Assembly: GCF_016889705.1 (NCBI RefSeq)
Contig: NZ_CP069526.1
Span: forward strand, 5,270,001-5,334,000
DNA from: Amycolatopsis sp. FDAARGOS 1241
GTDB lineage: Bacteria > Actinomycetota > Actinomycetes > Mycobacteriales > Pseudonocardiaceae
DNA length: 64,000 nt
Reading direction: 5' to 3'
The position numbers and the translations under genes were made by a program. Below are positions 17,907 through 26,831 of the stretch, in pieces. Under the pieces are notes generated by a model. It was not told the origin of the DNA. It made no database searches and saw nothing but the letters and a program-made list of their open reading frames with translations. Within the stretch, counting starts at the first letter, position 1. Every line of letters begins with the position of its first letter.

Positions 17907-19070
17907 ATGCACACTCGGGCGATGACCCACGCGACGTTCCCGCTCGGACGGATCGTCGGCATCCGGATCGGCGCCCACTGGTCCGTGCTGATCATCGCGG
18001 TGCTGCTGGCGTACTTGCTGGCAACCAGCGTGCTCCCCGCCGGTGCCCCGGGCACGCCGCCCCCGCTGTGCTGGGCGGTCGCGACCGTCTGCGCGGTCCT
18101 GTTCCTCGCCTCGCTGCTCGCGCACGAGCTCTGCCACGCCTTCACCGCGCGGCGGTGCGGCCTGAAAGCCGAACGCATCACGCTCTGGCTGCTGGGCGGC
18201 GCCGCCGAGCTTCCCGAGGAACCGCGCACGCCCCGGGCCGCGCTGCTCGTCGCCGCGGCCGGCCCCGCCGCGAGCGTGGCCGTCGCCGGGGGCTTCCTCG
18301 GTGCCGCCGTGCTCGCGACCGGGGCCCTGCCACCGGTCGTCGTCGTGGCTCTCACCTGGCTCGGCTGGACGAACGCGGTCCTTGCGGCGTTCAACTTGTT
18401 GCCGGGCACGCCGCTGGACGGCGGCCGCATCGCCGAAGCCGTCGCCTGGAAGGTCACTGGCGACCGCGCCCGGGCGCGGCGGATCGCCGGCCGTGGCGGG
18501 CAACTCCTGGCGGCGGCGCTCGTCGGCACCGGAGTGTGGATATTCCTGACAACCGGATCGTTCGAAGGACTGTGGCTCGTGGCCATCGGCTGGTTCCTGA
18601 CGTTCGCCGTGCGCAACGAACTCGTGGCGGCGCCGCTTCGGGAGGCGGTTTCCCGAATCCGGCTTGCCGACGTCATGCGACCTTCCCCTGTTACGGCTCC
18701 AGGCTGGTACACGGTCCAAGGTTTCCTTGATCTCGCGGCGGAGCTGCCCGTTCGCACCTTCCCCGTCATGTCGTTCGACGGCCGGCCGGTCGGCGTCGTC
18801 AGCCTCGGGCGGCTTGCCCGCGTGCCTGAAACCGCCCGCACGTCCACCCGGCTCGAGTCGGTGTGCACGAAGCCCCCGGCGTGCTTCGCCGGACCACCGG
18901 AAACACCTGTGACGGAGGTGCTCGGCCGGACGGCGTTGAGGCCCGGACAGGACCTCGTGCTCGTCGTCGACCACGGCGCACTCGCCGGCGTCGTCGCGCC
19001 GGCTGACCTCGCCCGCGCGCTCGAACTCGCGGAGCTCGGTGTCCTTGTGCGCCGGCGTGCCGAACTCTGA
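17907..19070 (+). CDS. Site-2 protease family zinc metallopeptidase (M50), Rv2625c/Rip3-like
   Basis: A 387-residue integral membrane protease with about six hydrophobic segments. The HExxH zinc motif is AHELCHAF and the second ligand site is NLLPGTPLDGGR, both in membrane helices. The C-terminal part (after the ADVMRPSP block near residue 255) is a CBS-like pair. This matches Rv2625c (Rip3), a DosR-regulated site-2 protease of M. tuberculosis. Intramembrane proteases of this type release membrane-held regulators; the substrate is unknown. The ATG at 17922 is an equally likely start. Its stop is 4 bases from the stop of the convergent ATPase gene. Confidence 0.87.
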   Translation: MHTRAMTHATFPLGRIVGIRIGAHWSVLIIAVLLAYLLATSVLPAGAPGTPPPLCWAVATVCAVLFLASLLAHELCHAFTARRCGLKAERITLWLLGGAAELPEEPRTPRAALLVAAAGPAASVAVAGGFLGAAVLATGALPPVVVVALTWLGWTNAVLAAFNLLPGTPLDGGRIAEAVAWKVTGDRARARRIAGRGGQLLAAALVGTGVWIFLTTGSFEGLWLVAIGWFLTFAVRNELVAAPLREAVSRIRLADVMRPSPVTAPGWYTVQGFLDLAAELPVRTFPVMSFDGRPVGVVSLGRLARVPETARTSTRLESVCTKPPACFAGPPETPVTEVLGRTALRPGQDLVLVVDHGALAGVVAPADLARALELAELGVLVRRRAEL

Positions 19071-19074
19071 CCGC

Positions 19075-21387
19075 TCAGGAAACCGGCAGCGTGAAAAACG
19101 CTTCCTCCTCCTGGGTGAAATGCAGGGTCAGCACAGCATCGAGGCCATACAGCGTCGCGCGAAGGTCATCGACCTGGTCGGGCTGGATCAGCTCCGGCGA
19201 CTCCCGCAGGTGCCGGTCGAGCCGACGGGCGAGGCGAGCGATCTCCGTGTGGGCGCGGCTCATCGTCACCGTGCTTTGCTCTCCGCCGAGCGGCCCCACG
19301 AGCGCGGGGTACAGCTCGTGCTCCTCGGCGGCTTCGTGCGGCAGGATCTGCCGGAACAGGACCCCTCGCGCCGCCCGGACGGCGCGGTCGGCCTCAGCAG
19401 TGGGACCTTCGGCGAGCGCGTCGGCCGCCTGCCGGATCGCCAGCAGCGCCGGGCGCAATCGCTCGTGTTCCGTCTCGAACCGCTGCACCAGACGGGCGGG
19501 GGCGGGATCCGCGGCGCCAGGCACCCGTAGCGCGCGCAACGCGTTCACGATGACAGCGACGTCGATGGCCTCCTGCACGAGCGCACCCCAGACCGGTGGC
19601 AGCAGACCGAATGCCGCAGCCACCATCGCGACGAACGACAGCCCGATCCCCGCGATCGCGCTCTGCACGGCCAACCGACGCGAGCGGCGGGCGATCTCGG
19701 CGGCGTCGGCGAGCCGGGCCAGCCGGTCGTCGAGGATCACCGCATCGGCCGCCTGCGCCGCGGCGGTGGCTCCCCGCGACCCGAGCGCCACGCCCACATC
19801 GGCGGCCGCGAGCGCGGGAGCGTCGTTGATCCCGTCGCCGGTCATCACGGTCAGACCTGTCGCGTGGGCCGCGGCGACCGCTTGGAGCTTGTCCGCCGGA
19901 GTGGCCTCGGCGCGCACGTCGTCGAGTTCCAGGAGGGCGGCAACCTCCCGCGCGTTGTCGACCCGGTCGCCGGTGAGGAGCCGGATGGAGGTGATGCCCG
20001 CCCCGCGCAGCCGGCGCATGGTGCGGGCGGCGTCCGGTCTGATCCGGTCCTTCGCCAGGAGCGCCGCGATCGGCTCGCCGTCACGGTCCACCCACAGCAC
20101 CGTCGCCAGGTCCAGCCGGCCGCGGCGAGCGGCGCTTCCCGCCCACGCCGGCACCGCCCGTCCGGACGGCCACCGGCCCACGCGCACACGGTGACCATCG
20201 ATCCGCCCGGACACCCCGGCGCCCGGCTCTTCCCGAACGTCGGCCGCGGGCAGCCGTTCGACACCGGCGGTCTCGGCGGCCCGGACCGCAGCCGCGGCGA
20301 GGACGTGCGGAGAGTAGAACTCGACGCTGGCCGCCAGCCGCAGCGCCTCGTCTGCCCCGACGCCCGGCGCGCAGATCACATCGGCGACGTCCGGGCGCCC
20401 GGCAGTGATCGTGCCGGTCTTGTCCAGCAACAGCACGCGCGCCCGACCGAGCAACTCCAAAGCGGCACCGTCCTTCACCACGACACCCGCCCGGCTCGCC
20501 CGCGACATCCCCGCGGTCACAGCGATCGGCACCGCCAGCAGCAACGGACACGGAGTCGCGGTCACCAGCACAGCGACGGCGCGGTCGGCCACACCGGTGA
20601 GCAGCCAGGCCAGGCCCGCGAGCACCAGCGCGGCCGGCAGGAACCACACCGCGGCTCGGTCGGCGAGCCGGGCGACCGGCGCCGTGTGCGCGGCCGCCGA
20701 CTCCGCCAGCCGCACCACCCCGGCGTACGTGCTGTCGCTCGCGCTCGCCGTGGCCTTGACCCCCACTGCGGCTCCGGCGTTGACGACTCCACTGTGGACG
20801 GTGTCACCCGCCGGCCGGGAGACGGGCAACGGCTCCCCCGTGAGGGCGGACTCGTCGAACAGCCCGTCCTCCGGCAGTTCCCCGTCCACGGGCACGACCT
20901 CGCCGGGCAGTACGACGACCTCGTCCCCCGTCCGCACTTGGCCCACGGGAACCGACCTGAATCCCGAACCGGCCCGCAGGTGAGCGGTGCGCGGGGCGCG
21001 GTCGAGCAGCGCCGTGAGATCACGTCCGGCGCGGCGCTGGGCCCCGGATTCGAGCACCCGCCCGGTCGCGACCATCACCGCGACCACCGCGCCGGCCAGG
21101 TATTCCCCCACTGCGAGGGTCGACCCCAGCGCCAGCACCGCCAGCGAGTCGGCGCCCCAGCGCCGGGCCCGTAGGTCCCGCACCACCCACCAGGCGGTCG
21201 GCGCCAGGGCAACCGCGGTGGCCGCAGCCCAGCACGCGCCGGAACCTGCGGTGCCGGTCACCCAGAGGACGCCACCGGCCAGCAGCAGCGCAGCCACGGC
21301 GACGAGAAATGCCGATTCGCGCAACCACCACGGCCAGACCCGGCCGCTCCGTCCTACGGATGTGTGCTCCACGGTGGACCAGCTCAA
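19075..21387 (-). CDS. P1B-type metal ATPase with C-terminal hemerythrin domain (P1B-5/Nia-like)
   Basis: A 770-residue pump. Motifs: TGEP (184-187), membrane metal site TPCP (278-281), phosphorylation DKTGT with Asp322, and MTGDGINDAPALAAADV. After about residue 625 comes a hemerythrin-like HHE domain with the iron-binding pattern H-x-E-R (ETEHERL), PHEAAEEHELYP, RAHTEI and LHFTQEEE. TPCP plus a C-terminal hemerythrin is the known signature of the P1B-5 group, including the Ni/Fe exporter Nia of Sinorhizobium. A di-iron domain could gate metal export by O2 or iron, which suits a hypoxia island. The start appears to be TTG overlapping the upstream TGA. Confidence 0.85.
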   Translation of the reverse strand: MSWSTVEHTSVGRSGRVWPWWLRESAFLVAVAALLLAGGVLWVTGTAGSGACWAAATAVALAPTAWWVVRDLRARRWGADSLAVLALGSTLAVGEYLAGAVVAVMVATGRVLESGAQRRAGRDLTALLDRAPRTAHLRAGSGFRSVPVGQVRTGDEVVVLPGEVVPVDGELPEDGLFDESALTGEPLPVSRPAGDTVHSGVVNAGAAVGVKATASASDSTYAGVVRLAESAAAHTAPVARLADRAAVWFLPAALVLAGLAWLLTGVADRAVAVLVTATPCPLLLAVPIAVTAGMSRASRAGVVVKDGAALELLGRARVLLLDKTGTITAGRPDVADVICAPGVGADEALRLAASVEFYSPHVLAAAAVRAAETAGVERLPAADVREEPGAGVSGRIDGHRVRVGRWPSGRAVPAWAGSAARRGRLDLATVLWVDRDGEPIAALLAKDRIRPDAARTMRRLRGAGITSIRLLTGDRVDNAREVAALLELDDVRAEATPADKLQAVAAAHATGLTVMTGDGINDAPALAAADVGVALGSRGATAAAQAADAVILDDRLARLADAAEIARRSRRLAVQSAIAGIGLSFVAMVAAAFGLLPPVWGALVQEAIDVAVIVNALRALRVPGAADPAPARLVQRFETEHERLRPALLAIRQAADALAEGPTAEADRAVRAARGVLFRQILPHEAAEEHELYPALVGPLGGEQSTVTMSRAHTEIARLARRLDRHLRESPELIQPDQVDDLRATLYGLDAVLTLHFTQEEEAFFTLPVS

Positions 21388-21680
21388 TCCGCGAGCAGCA
21401 CCGCTCCGCTGGTGCCCCAGCCGGAGGCCAGGTCTGCCACGGCCCGCGGTGTGTCGGCCAGGGAGCAGGACACCGCGCGGACCTGCAGGTGGTGCTCGCA
21501 GGCAGCGCAGAGGAACTCACGTGTGTCGGCTCTGGTGTCCGCGGTGACGCTGCGCACCTGGAGTTCCTGCAACAAGTGGCCCGGAGCCGGCTCCGGCCCG
21601 GTGCCAGGTTCCCAGCGCGGTGGACCGGTCGCCGTGGGTCCCGCCGAGCGGATTCGCCAGGCCCACACCTTCTCCGTCAT
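21384..21680 (-). CDS. Small protein, 98 residues, upstream of the P1B ATPase
   Basis: Not assigned to a family. Start chosen at the ATG behind ACAGGAGTGGTG; longer in-frame starts lack a ribosome site. The middle has FLCAACEHHLQV, a Cys-x2-Cys followed by two His, which could bind a metal. The C-terminus is Ala/Gly-rich. The stop overlaps the ATPase start (TTGA), so translation is likely coupled. A metal-sensing or metal-delivery role for the pump is a guess from the Cys/His cluster and position only. Confidence 0.6.
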   Translation of the reverse strand: MTEKVWAWRIRSAGPTATGPPRWEPGTGPEPAPGHLLQELQVRSVTADTRADTREFLCAACEHHLQVRAVSCSLADTPRAVADLASGWGTSGAVLLAD

Positions 21681-21972
21681 CACCACTCCTGTCCGCAGCG
21701 GGCTTTCAGGATCGGCGCGGAGCACGCGTCGCCACGATGTCCGCAGGTCACGCTGTCCGGGGACGTTCGGCACTTCCGGCGGGAAGCCCTCGCCGGAGAG
21801 CCGTGTCGAGGTGAGCACTCGAGTCCGGAATCACCGGGAGTGGACTGTGGCTACCGCGCGACCGGCGGCTGCGGGCGGGTGCCGACGTCGTGCGCCGCCG
21901 GTGCGAACCGACGCCGGGACCACCTCGGCCCGATTTCTGACCGGAGCTCCGGCACGGACTGATCTGCCTCCC

Positions 21973-21996
21973 GAAGTCCCACCACCCCGGGACTTC
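21973..21996. promoter_or_regulatory. GAAGTCCC-N8-GGGACTTC inverted repeat upstream of tandem Usp
   Basis: Two perfect 8-base arms, GAAGTCCC at 21973-21980 and GGGACTTC at 21989-21996, with an 8-base spacer, 43 bases before the Usp start. Each arm equals a mycobacterial DosR half-site (GGGACTT), but the arms face outward, unlike the standard box. It lies in the divergent promoter region shared with the ATPase unit. Confidence 0.45.
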
Positions 21997-22038
21997 CGGC
22001 CGCAGCGGCGGGCCAGCCCTGCTTTCTACGCTCGACGG

Positions 22039-22881
22039 GTGACTCCCCCTCTTCCGGCTCCCGCGCCGATCATCGCGGGCGTCGACGGTTCGGCGGAGGC
22101 AGTCGACGCTGTCCGCTGGGCCGCGCGCGCCGCGGTCCGCCACGACGTACCGCTGGAGCTCGTCCACGCGACGTCGTTTCCGGACCTCCTGGTCGGCGGT
22201 GTCGTGCCCCCGACAGAGGAGGCGAAGGTCCTCCTCCGCCGGCACGGCCGGCACCTGCTGCGCGCGGCACACGAAGTGGCGCGTGGAGCCGGCGCAGCGG
22301 ACGTGCGGGAACGGCTCGACCCCGATCGTCCTGCGCCGGCGTTGCTGGACCTCGCGGGGCAAGCCTCGGCCGTGGTCGTCGGCCACGGCCAGGGCCGGTT
22401 CGGCTCCCTGCTCGCCGGCTCGGTCGCCATGGCGCTGGCAGCCCACGCGCCCCGCCCGGTCGTAGTGGCGCGCGGAGACTTGTGGGACGTGCCGGCCGCT
22501 GCCGGACCGGTGGTCGCCGGAATCGACGGCGGCCCGGACACGGTCGCGGTCGTCGCAGCCGCCTTCACCGAAGCAGCCTCCCTCGGTGCGGCATTGCTGG
22601 TGCTGCACGCGAAGAACGACCCCGACGTCGGTGAAACAGCCTCGGCGCTCGACGAGGTCTTGGAAGAGCCGAGCCGCCACCACCCCGATGTTCTCGTCGA
22701 ACACACGGTGGTCGGCGGCCGGCCCCGCCACGAACTGCTCGAACGCAGCGCCAACGCACAGCTCATCGTCCTGGGCCGCCGCGGCCGCGGCGGTTTCCCC
22801 GGTCTGCTGCTCGGCTCGACGGTCCAGGCCCTCGTGCACCACGCCGCTTCCCCGGTGCTGGTCACCCACGCCGGTGTGTGA
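22039..22881 (+). CDS. Tandem universal stress protein (two UspA domains)
   Basis: A 280-residue protein with two UspA folds. Domain 1 opens with IIAGVDGSAEAVDAVRWAA and has GHGQGRFGSLLAGSVAMAL; domain 2 opens with VVAGIDGGPDTVAVVAAA and has GRRGRGGFPGLLLGSTVQAL, so both keep the ATP-binding G-x2-G-x9-G(S/T) motif. The GTG start is chosen because the family sequence begins there. Tandem Usp proteins such as Rv1996 and Rv2623 belong to the M. tuberculosis DosR regulon; Rv2623 binds ATP and slows growth. Confidence 0.9.
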   Translation: MTPPLPAPAPIIAGVDGSAEAVDAVRWAARAAVRHDVPLELVHATSFPDLLVGGVVPPTEEAKVLLRRHGRHLLRAAHEVARGAGAADVRERLDPDRPAPALLDLAGQASAVVVGHGQGRFGSLLAGSVAMALAAHAPRPVVVARGDLWDVPAAAGPVVAGIDGGPDTVAVVAAAFTEAASLGAALLVLHAKNDPDVGETASALDEVLEEPSRHHPDVLVEHTVVGGRPRHELLERSANAQLIVLGRRGRGGFPGLLLGSTVQALVHHAASPVLVTHAGV

Positions 22882-23002
22882 CCTCGAAGATCCTTCCTTC
22901 AGCAGCCGCAATCGGCGTCACCGGGTCACGGCGCGGCATACGTGGGCTCCACCGTGCCGACGTGCGCCCGGGACTGGGGGGAGGCGAAGTTCCCTCGGCC
23001 CC

Positions 23003-23018
23003 GGCGACGTTCGGCCCC
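23003..23018 (-). promoter_or_regulatory. DosR-like box upstream of a broken transporter gene
   Basis: Minus-strand GGGGCCGAACGTCGCC, 13 of 16 bases identical to the site at 30143. It sits 62 bases before the transporter pseudogene. The stretch 22882-23080 holds no gene. Confidence 0.45.
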
Positions 23019-23080
23019 TCGCGAGGGCGCACGCGTGGGCCATGGTGACCCGGTGCGCACCTCGACCACTGGTCGCTCGC

Positions 23081-23560
23081 GATGAGTCCGCAGCTGGGCA
23101 TCGCGGTGGGGTTCGGAGCGGCCAGTGCCGCCGCCGCGCTCGACGGCATCGCGACACTGCTCGAATCTTGCGCGGCACGCACGACTGGCCAGCGGCGCGC
23201 CGCCGGGCGGTGCGGTACAGCGTCGGCCTGACGGTCGGCTTCCTGGGCTGGGCCATGACGGTCATCGCGCTGCGGTTCCTGCCGGTGTTCGCGGTGCAAG
23301 CCGTGCTCGGTACGCAGATCGCGATCACAACCGTCCTTGCCCGTCGCCGTTCCCCACCTCCGTACAAGCACGCGGCCTCGTCGCAATCGGCTGCGTCGCC
23401 GGCGGCCTCGGCCTGATCGCCGCCGGGGCGACCACCCGGACAGGGCCGGTCGCCCCGGAACCGGTCGTGCTCGGGGTGCTGGCGGTCCTCGCCGTGGGGC
23501 TCGGGGTGGCCGCGCTGACGCGCGAAGGCGCAGTGCCCCGGGCCATCGTCGCCCACCTCG
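23081..23560 (+). pseudogene. Frameshifted DMT-type membrane transporter
   Basis: Three frames must be joined to read one membrane protein: MSPQLGIAVGFGAASAAAAL, then RYSVGLTVGFLGWAMTVIALRFLPVFAVQAVL in a second frame, then ARGLVAIGCVAGGLGLIAAG in a third. The order and the ALRFLPVFAVQ block match actinobacterial drug/metabolite-type membrane proteins. The 3' end runs into the truncated end of the convergent NAPRTase gene, so a deletion has joined the two. Confidence 0.6.
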
Positions 23561-24285
23561 ATCGCGCGGGCGATCCCCTTCACCGGATCGTAGGTGTCAA
23601 CCAGGAGCACGGGCGCAGCCGGGAAACCTTCAACGAACGCGCGGAACGCGTCACGTTCGGGCCGGAACGCCTGGATGTATGAGTGGGCGACCGTGCCGGC
23701 GGCGCGCAGGCCGTAGCGCGCGGACCCTTCGACGTTGCTGGTGCGGCCGAATCCGGCGATCGCCGTCAGCCTCGCCGCGGCCAACGCAGCGTCACACCCG
23801 TGCGCACGCCGCGCCGAGAAATCGACCAGTTCGGCGTGCGGAGCAGCGAGCCGGCACCGGGCGGCCTTCGTGGCGACGGCGGTCGCGAACGTGACGAAAT
23901 TCAGCAGCATCGTCTCCACTAGCTGCGCCTCCGGCAACGGCGCAGTGACCTCCAGCAGCGGCTCCGCCGCGAAGACCACCCGGCCTTCGGGGACCGCGCG
24001 GACGTCGCCGGTGAATCGGAGCCGGGACAGCGCCTCGACGTCGGCTGCCGATAACCCGAGCCCCTGTCCCGGATACGCCAGCTCCTCGGGCTCGAACCGG
24101 CAGTCCTGCAGCGGGTCGAGGCAATTCGTGAGCCCGGCCGCAACCGAGAACCCCCGATCCCGCGGCAGGTCACGGACGAACAGGCTGAACGTGGCCGGGC
24201 CGGTCATGCCGCGACGCAAGTAGCTCGCGGCCATCCGGATCTCGTAGAGGTCCGTGCGCGACACGTTCACCCAGTCCACCTCCAC
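23545..24285 (-). pseudogene. pncB: Nicotinate phosphoribosyltransferase, C-terminally truncated (pncB2-like)
   Basis: The first ~245 residues are a clear nicotinate phosphoribosyltransferase (NAD salvage; nicotinate + PRPP + ATP): SRTDLYEIRMAASYLRRGM, FVRDLPRDRGFSVAAGL, ELVDFSARRAHG and LLVDTYDPVKGIARAIEV. Family homology stops there, before the LDSGD region needed for catalysis, and the frame then runs antisense through the transporter remnant. The usual length is about 440. PncB2 (Rv0573c) is a DosR-regulon gene in M. tuberculosis. The start is GTG, divergent from the glycosyltransferase. Confidence 0.75.
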
Positions 24286-24435
24286 GAAATCGTTCGCGAC
24301 CCCGAAGCTACGAGTGCCCTCGCGCGGCTCCGGAGAGTCGCACGGCCTTCGTCGCGACGACGATGGTCACCGTCGCGCGGCAGCAGAGGGCTTTCGCCTC
24401 TTTCCGCGGCGCGGCAAGCACCGATTGGCTGGACG

Positions 24436-24451
24436 TGGGACCAACGACGAG
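24436..24451 (+). promoter_or_regulatory. Weak DosR-like box upstream of the glycosyltransferase
   Basis: TGGGACCAACGACGAG, with a good left half (GGGACC) and a poor right half. It is only 12 bases before the start, overlapping the ribosome site, so it may act on the divergent NAPRTase gene or not at all. Confidence 0.3.
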
Positions 24452-24462
24452 AGGTGCATCCG

Positions 24463-25881
24463 ATGCAGACCGTGGACACCGGTGACCTGGCGCTCGACAC
24501 CTACCGCACCGTCGCGCCGGAATGGATCCTCGATTCGCTGGCCTCCGTAGCGGAACACCTACGGGGGGCGCGTGTGCTCCACCTGAGCGCCACGCCCTAC
24601 GGCGGCGGGGTGTCGGAACTCCTGCGGTCGGTCGTCCCGCTCTACAACGACCTCGGCCTGCACACGGAGTGGCAGATCATCAACGGCGACCCCGCCTTCT
24701 TCGCCGCCACCAAAAAACTCCACAACGCACTGCAAGGCGCACCGGATCCGCTGACCGCCGCCGAACGAGCTGTCTACGAGGAAACCACCCGACGCAACGC
24801 CACCGACCTCGGCGAGGCTCCCGACTTCTCGTCGTGGGATTTCGTCTTCGTCCACGACCCGCAACCGGCCGCCTTGCGGTCGTTCGTGCGCAGCTCGCGA
24901 GCCCGCTGGATTTGGCGCTGCCACATCGACACCTCGCAACCGCACCCCGAAACGTGGGGATACCTCGAGAAGTTCATCGCCCCCTACGACTCGACGGTGT
25001 TCACGCTCGCGGAGTTCGTCCCGCCGTCGCTGTCCGGTGACCGCGTCGACGTCATCCCGCCGGCCATCGACCCACTGAGCCCGAAGAACATGTCGCTCGA
25101 CGAACGCACCGCGCACGCGGTCCTGAACTGGATCGGTATCGAGCCCGCGCAGCCGCTGGTCACCCAGGTCTCCCGCTTCGACCCGTGGAAAGACCCACTC
25201 GGCGTGATCGAAGCGTACCGGCTGGTCCGCGACGAGGTCCCGAACCTGCAGCTCGCCTTGGTGGGTTCCATGGCGCTCGACGACCCGGAGGCCTGGGAGG
25301 TCTACCGCACGATCAGCGACGCGACCCGGACCGATGGCGGCGTCCACGTGTTCACGAACCTCACCGGCGTCGGCAACATCGAAGTCAACGCCTTCCAGCG
25401 CACGTCGGCGGTGATGGTGCAGAAGTCCATCCGCGAAGGGTTCGGCCTGGTCGTCTCCGAAGCCTTGTGGAAGAGCACACCCGTCGTGGCGGGCCGAGCC
25501 GGCGGGATCCCCCTGCAAGTCGCCGACGACTCGGGCGGAGTGCTGGTCGACTCCACGGAAAACTGCGCGAAGGCGCTGGCCGAGCTGCTGACCGACCACG
25601 CCCGGTCCGCCGCACTGGCCGCCGCCGGCCACGAACGGGTCCGCCGCCACTTCCTCATACCCCGCCTCGTGCTCGACGAGCTGACCCTGCTCGATGGCCT
25701 CGCCCACGGCGACCAGCCCGGTGCCTTGATGACCCGCGGCGGGCACCGGGACCCGATCTGCGGACTGTCCACGACACCCGGCGACGAATCCTTCACCGCG
25801 CTGCGCGACGGCGTGCTCCACCGGTTCTGCTCGCAGTCGTGCCGCACCGCGTACCTCGAATCCGGGGGGCCGAACCGATGA
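24463..25881 (+). CDS. TreT-like GT4 glycosyltransferase with C-terminal YHS domain
   Basis: A 472-residue GT-B glycosyltransferase. The N-terminus (VLHLSATPYGGGVSELLRS) and the donor-site block IREGFGLVVSEALWKSTPVV match trehalose glycosyltransferring synthase TreT, which joins NDP-glucose and glucose to trehalose. The last ~45 residues are a YHS-type metal-binding domain (RDPICGL...RFCSQSCRTAY), not part of standard TreT. Start ATG at 24463 is chosen because GAGAGG lies 8 bases before it; a GTG nine bases upstream is too close. It overlaps the next gene by four bases. A stress-trehalose role fits the island; the YHS part is unexplained. Confidence 0.8.
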   Translation: MQTVDTGDLALDTYRTVAPEWILDSLASVAEHLRGARVLHLSATPYGGGVSELLRSVVPLYNDLGLHTEWQIINGDPAFFAATKKLHNALQGAPDPLTAAERAVYEETTRRNATDLGEAPDFSSWDFVFVHDPQPAALRSFVRSSRARWIWRCHIDTSQPHPETWGYLEKFIAPYDSTVFTLAEFVPPSLSGDRVDVIPPAIDPLSPKNMSLDERTAHAVLNWIGIEPAQPLVTQVSRFDPWKDPLGVIEAYRLVRDEVPNLQLALVGSMALDDPEAWEVYRTISDATRTDGGVHVFTNLTGVGNIEVNAFQRTSAVMVQKSIREGFGLVVSEALWKSTPVVAGRAGGIPLQVADDSGGVLVDSTENCAKALAELLTDHARSAALAAAGHERVRRHFLIPRLVLDELTLLDGLAHGDQPGALMTRGGHRDPICGLSTTPGDESFTALRDGVLHRFCSQSCRTAYLESGGPNR

Positions 25882-26804
25882 CCGTGAAACCGTGGCACGG
25901 AGGCGAACTCCGCCGCGACGCCGAAACACACGGGTGGTCGATCCTGGCCGCCGGCCGGGCGGCCCGGCCGCACGTGCCGGCCCGCACCGGCTGCCCCCTC
26001 TGCCCCGGCCCGGGCGAAGACACCCCCGCCGAAACCTGGCGGCTCGCCGGCGATGACGGCTGGCGCGTGCGTGCGGTGCACAACCGGTACGCGCTGTCCG
26101 ACCGGCACGAGGTGGTCATCGAATCACCGCGCCACGACTGGGATCCGGCGACCGCTGCGGTGTCCGAAGTGGCCGATGTGCTGACGGCCTGGCAGGTGCG
26201 GCATCGCGCGCTGCGAGCCGACGCGGCCCAAGTCGCCGTCTTCCGCAACTACGGCACGGCCGCGGGAATCTCGCTGTCACACCCGCACTCCCAGGTGGCC
26301 GGCCTGCCGGTTCTGTCGCCGGCCACCCGCCGCGGGCTTGAGATCGCCCGCGAACACCACGCCACGACCGGCCGGTGTCTCGCGAACGACGAGCTCAAAG
26401 CCGAGCTCACGACCGGCACCAGGATCGTCTACGCCGACGAGCACGTCATCGCGTACACCCCCTTCGCACCGACCGCCGACTGTGAACTGAGGTTGACCCT
26501 GCGTGAGCCGCGAGCGGACTTCGCAGCCGCGCCACGCCACAGCGTCGAGGAGCTGGCCCGGTGCTTGCGCGCCGTCCTGGCGGCACTGCGGGCCGAATTC
26601 GACGATCCCGCCTACAACCTGGTCGTGCACACCGCGCCGACCGGATTCGAGGACGCCCCATTCCTCGGGTGGGGCCTGCAGCTGGTGCCCCGGCTGGCGA
26701 TCGCAGCCGGGCTGGAACTCGCGACGGGGATCCCCGTCGTCACCGTAGCCCCGGAACGGTCCGCGGCGCGGCTGCGCAACCGTCTCGCCGCCGCTGCAGT
26801 GTGA
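25878..26804 (+). CDS. Galactose-1-phosphate uridylyltransferase-like (HIT superfamily) protein
   Basis: A 308-residue GalT-type nucleotidyltransferase. The catalytic HxHxQ block is SHPHSQVAG, and the N-terminal zinc-type CPLCPG pair is present. The C-terminal half carries YNLVVHTAP, as in GalT/ADP-glucose phosphorylase proteins. The ATGA overlap with the TreT-like gene suggests they work on the same sugar nucleotide: the GalT-like enzyme could form or break down NDP-glucose used by the glycosyltransferase. True GalT would need a galactose operon, which is absent. Confidence 0.75.
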   Translation: MTVKPWHGGELRRDAETHGWSILAAGRAARPHVPARTGCPLCPGPGEDTPAETWRLAGDDGWRVRAVHNRYALSDRHEVVIESPRHDWDPATAAVSEVADVLTAWQVRHRALRADAAQVAVFRNYGTAAGISLSHPHSQVAGLPVLSPATRRGLEIAREHHATTGRCLANDELKAELTTGTRIVYADEHVIAYTPFAPTADCELRLTLREPRADFAAAPRHSVEELARCLRAVLAALRAEFDDPAYNLVVHTAPTGFEDAPFLGWGLQLVPRLAIAAGLELATGIPVVTVAPERSAARLRNRLAAAAV

Positions 26805-26831
26805 GCCCGAGCAGCCGCGGAGGCCGACCGC

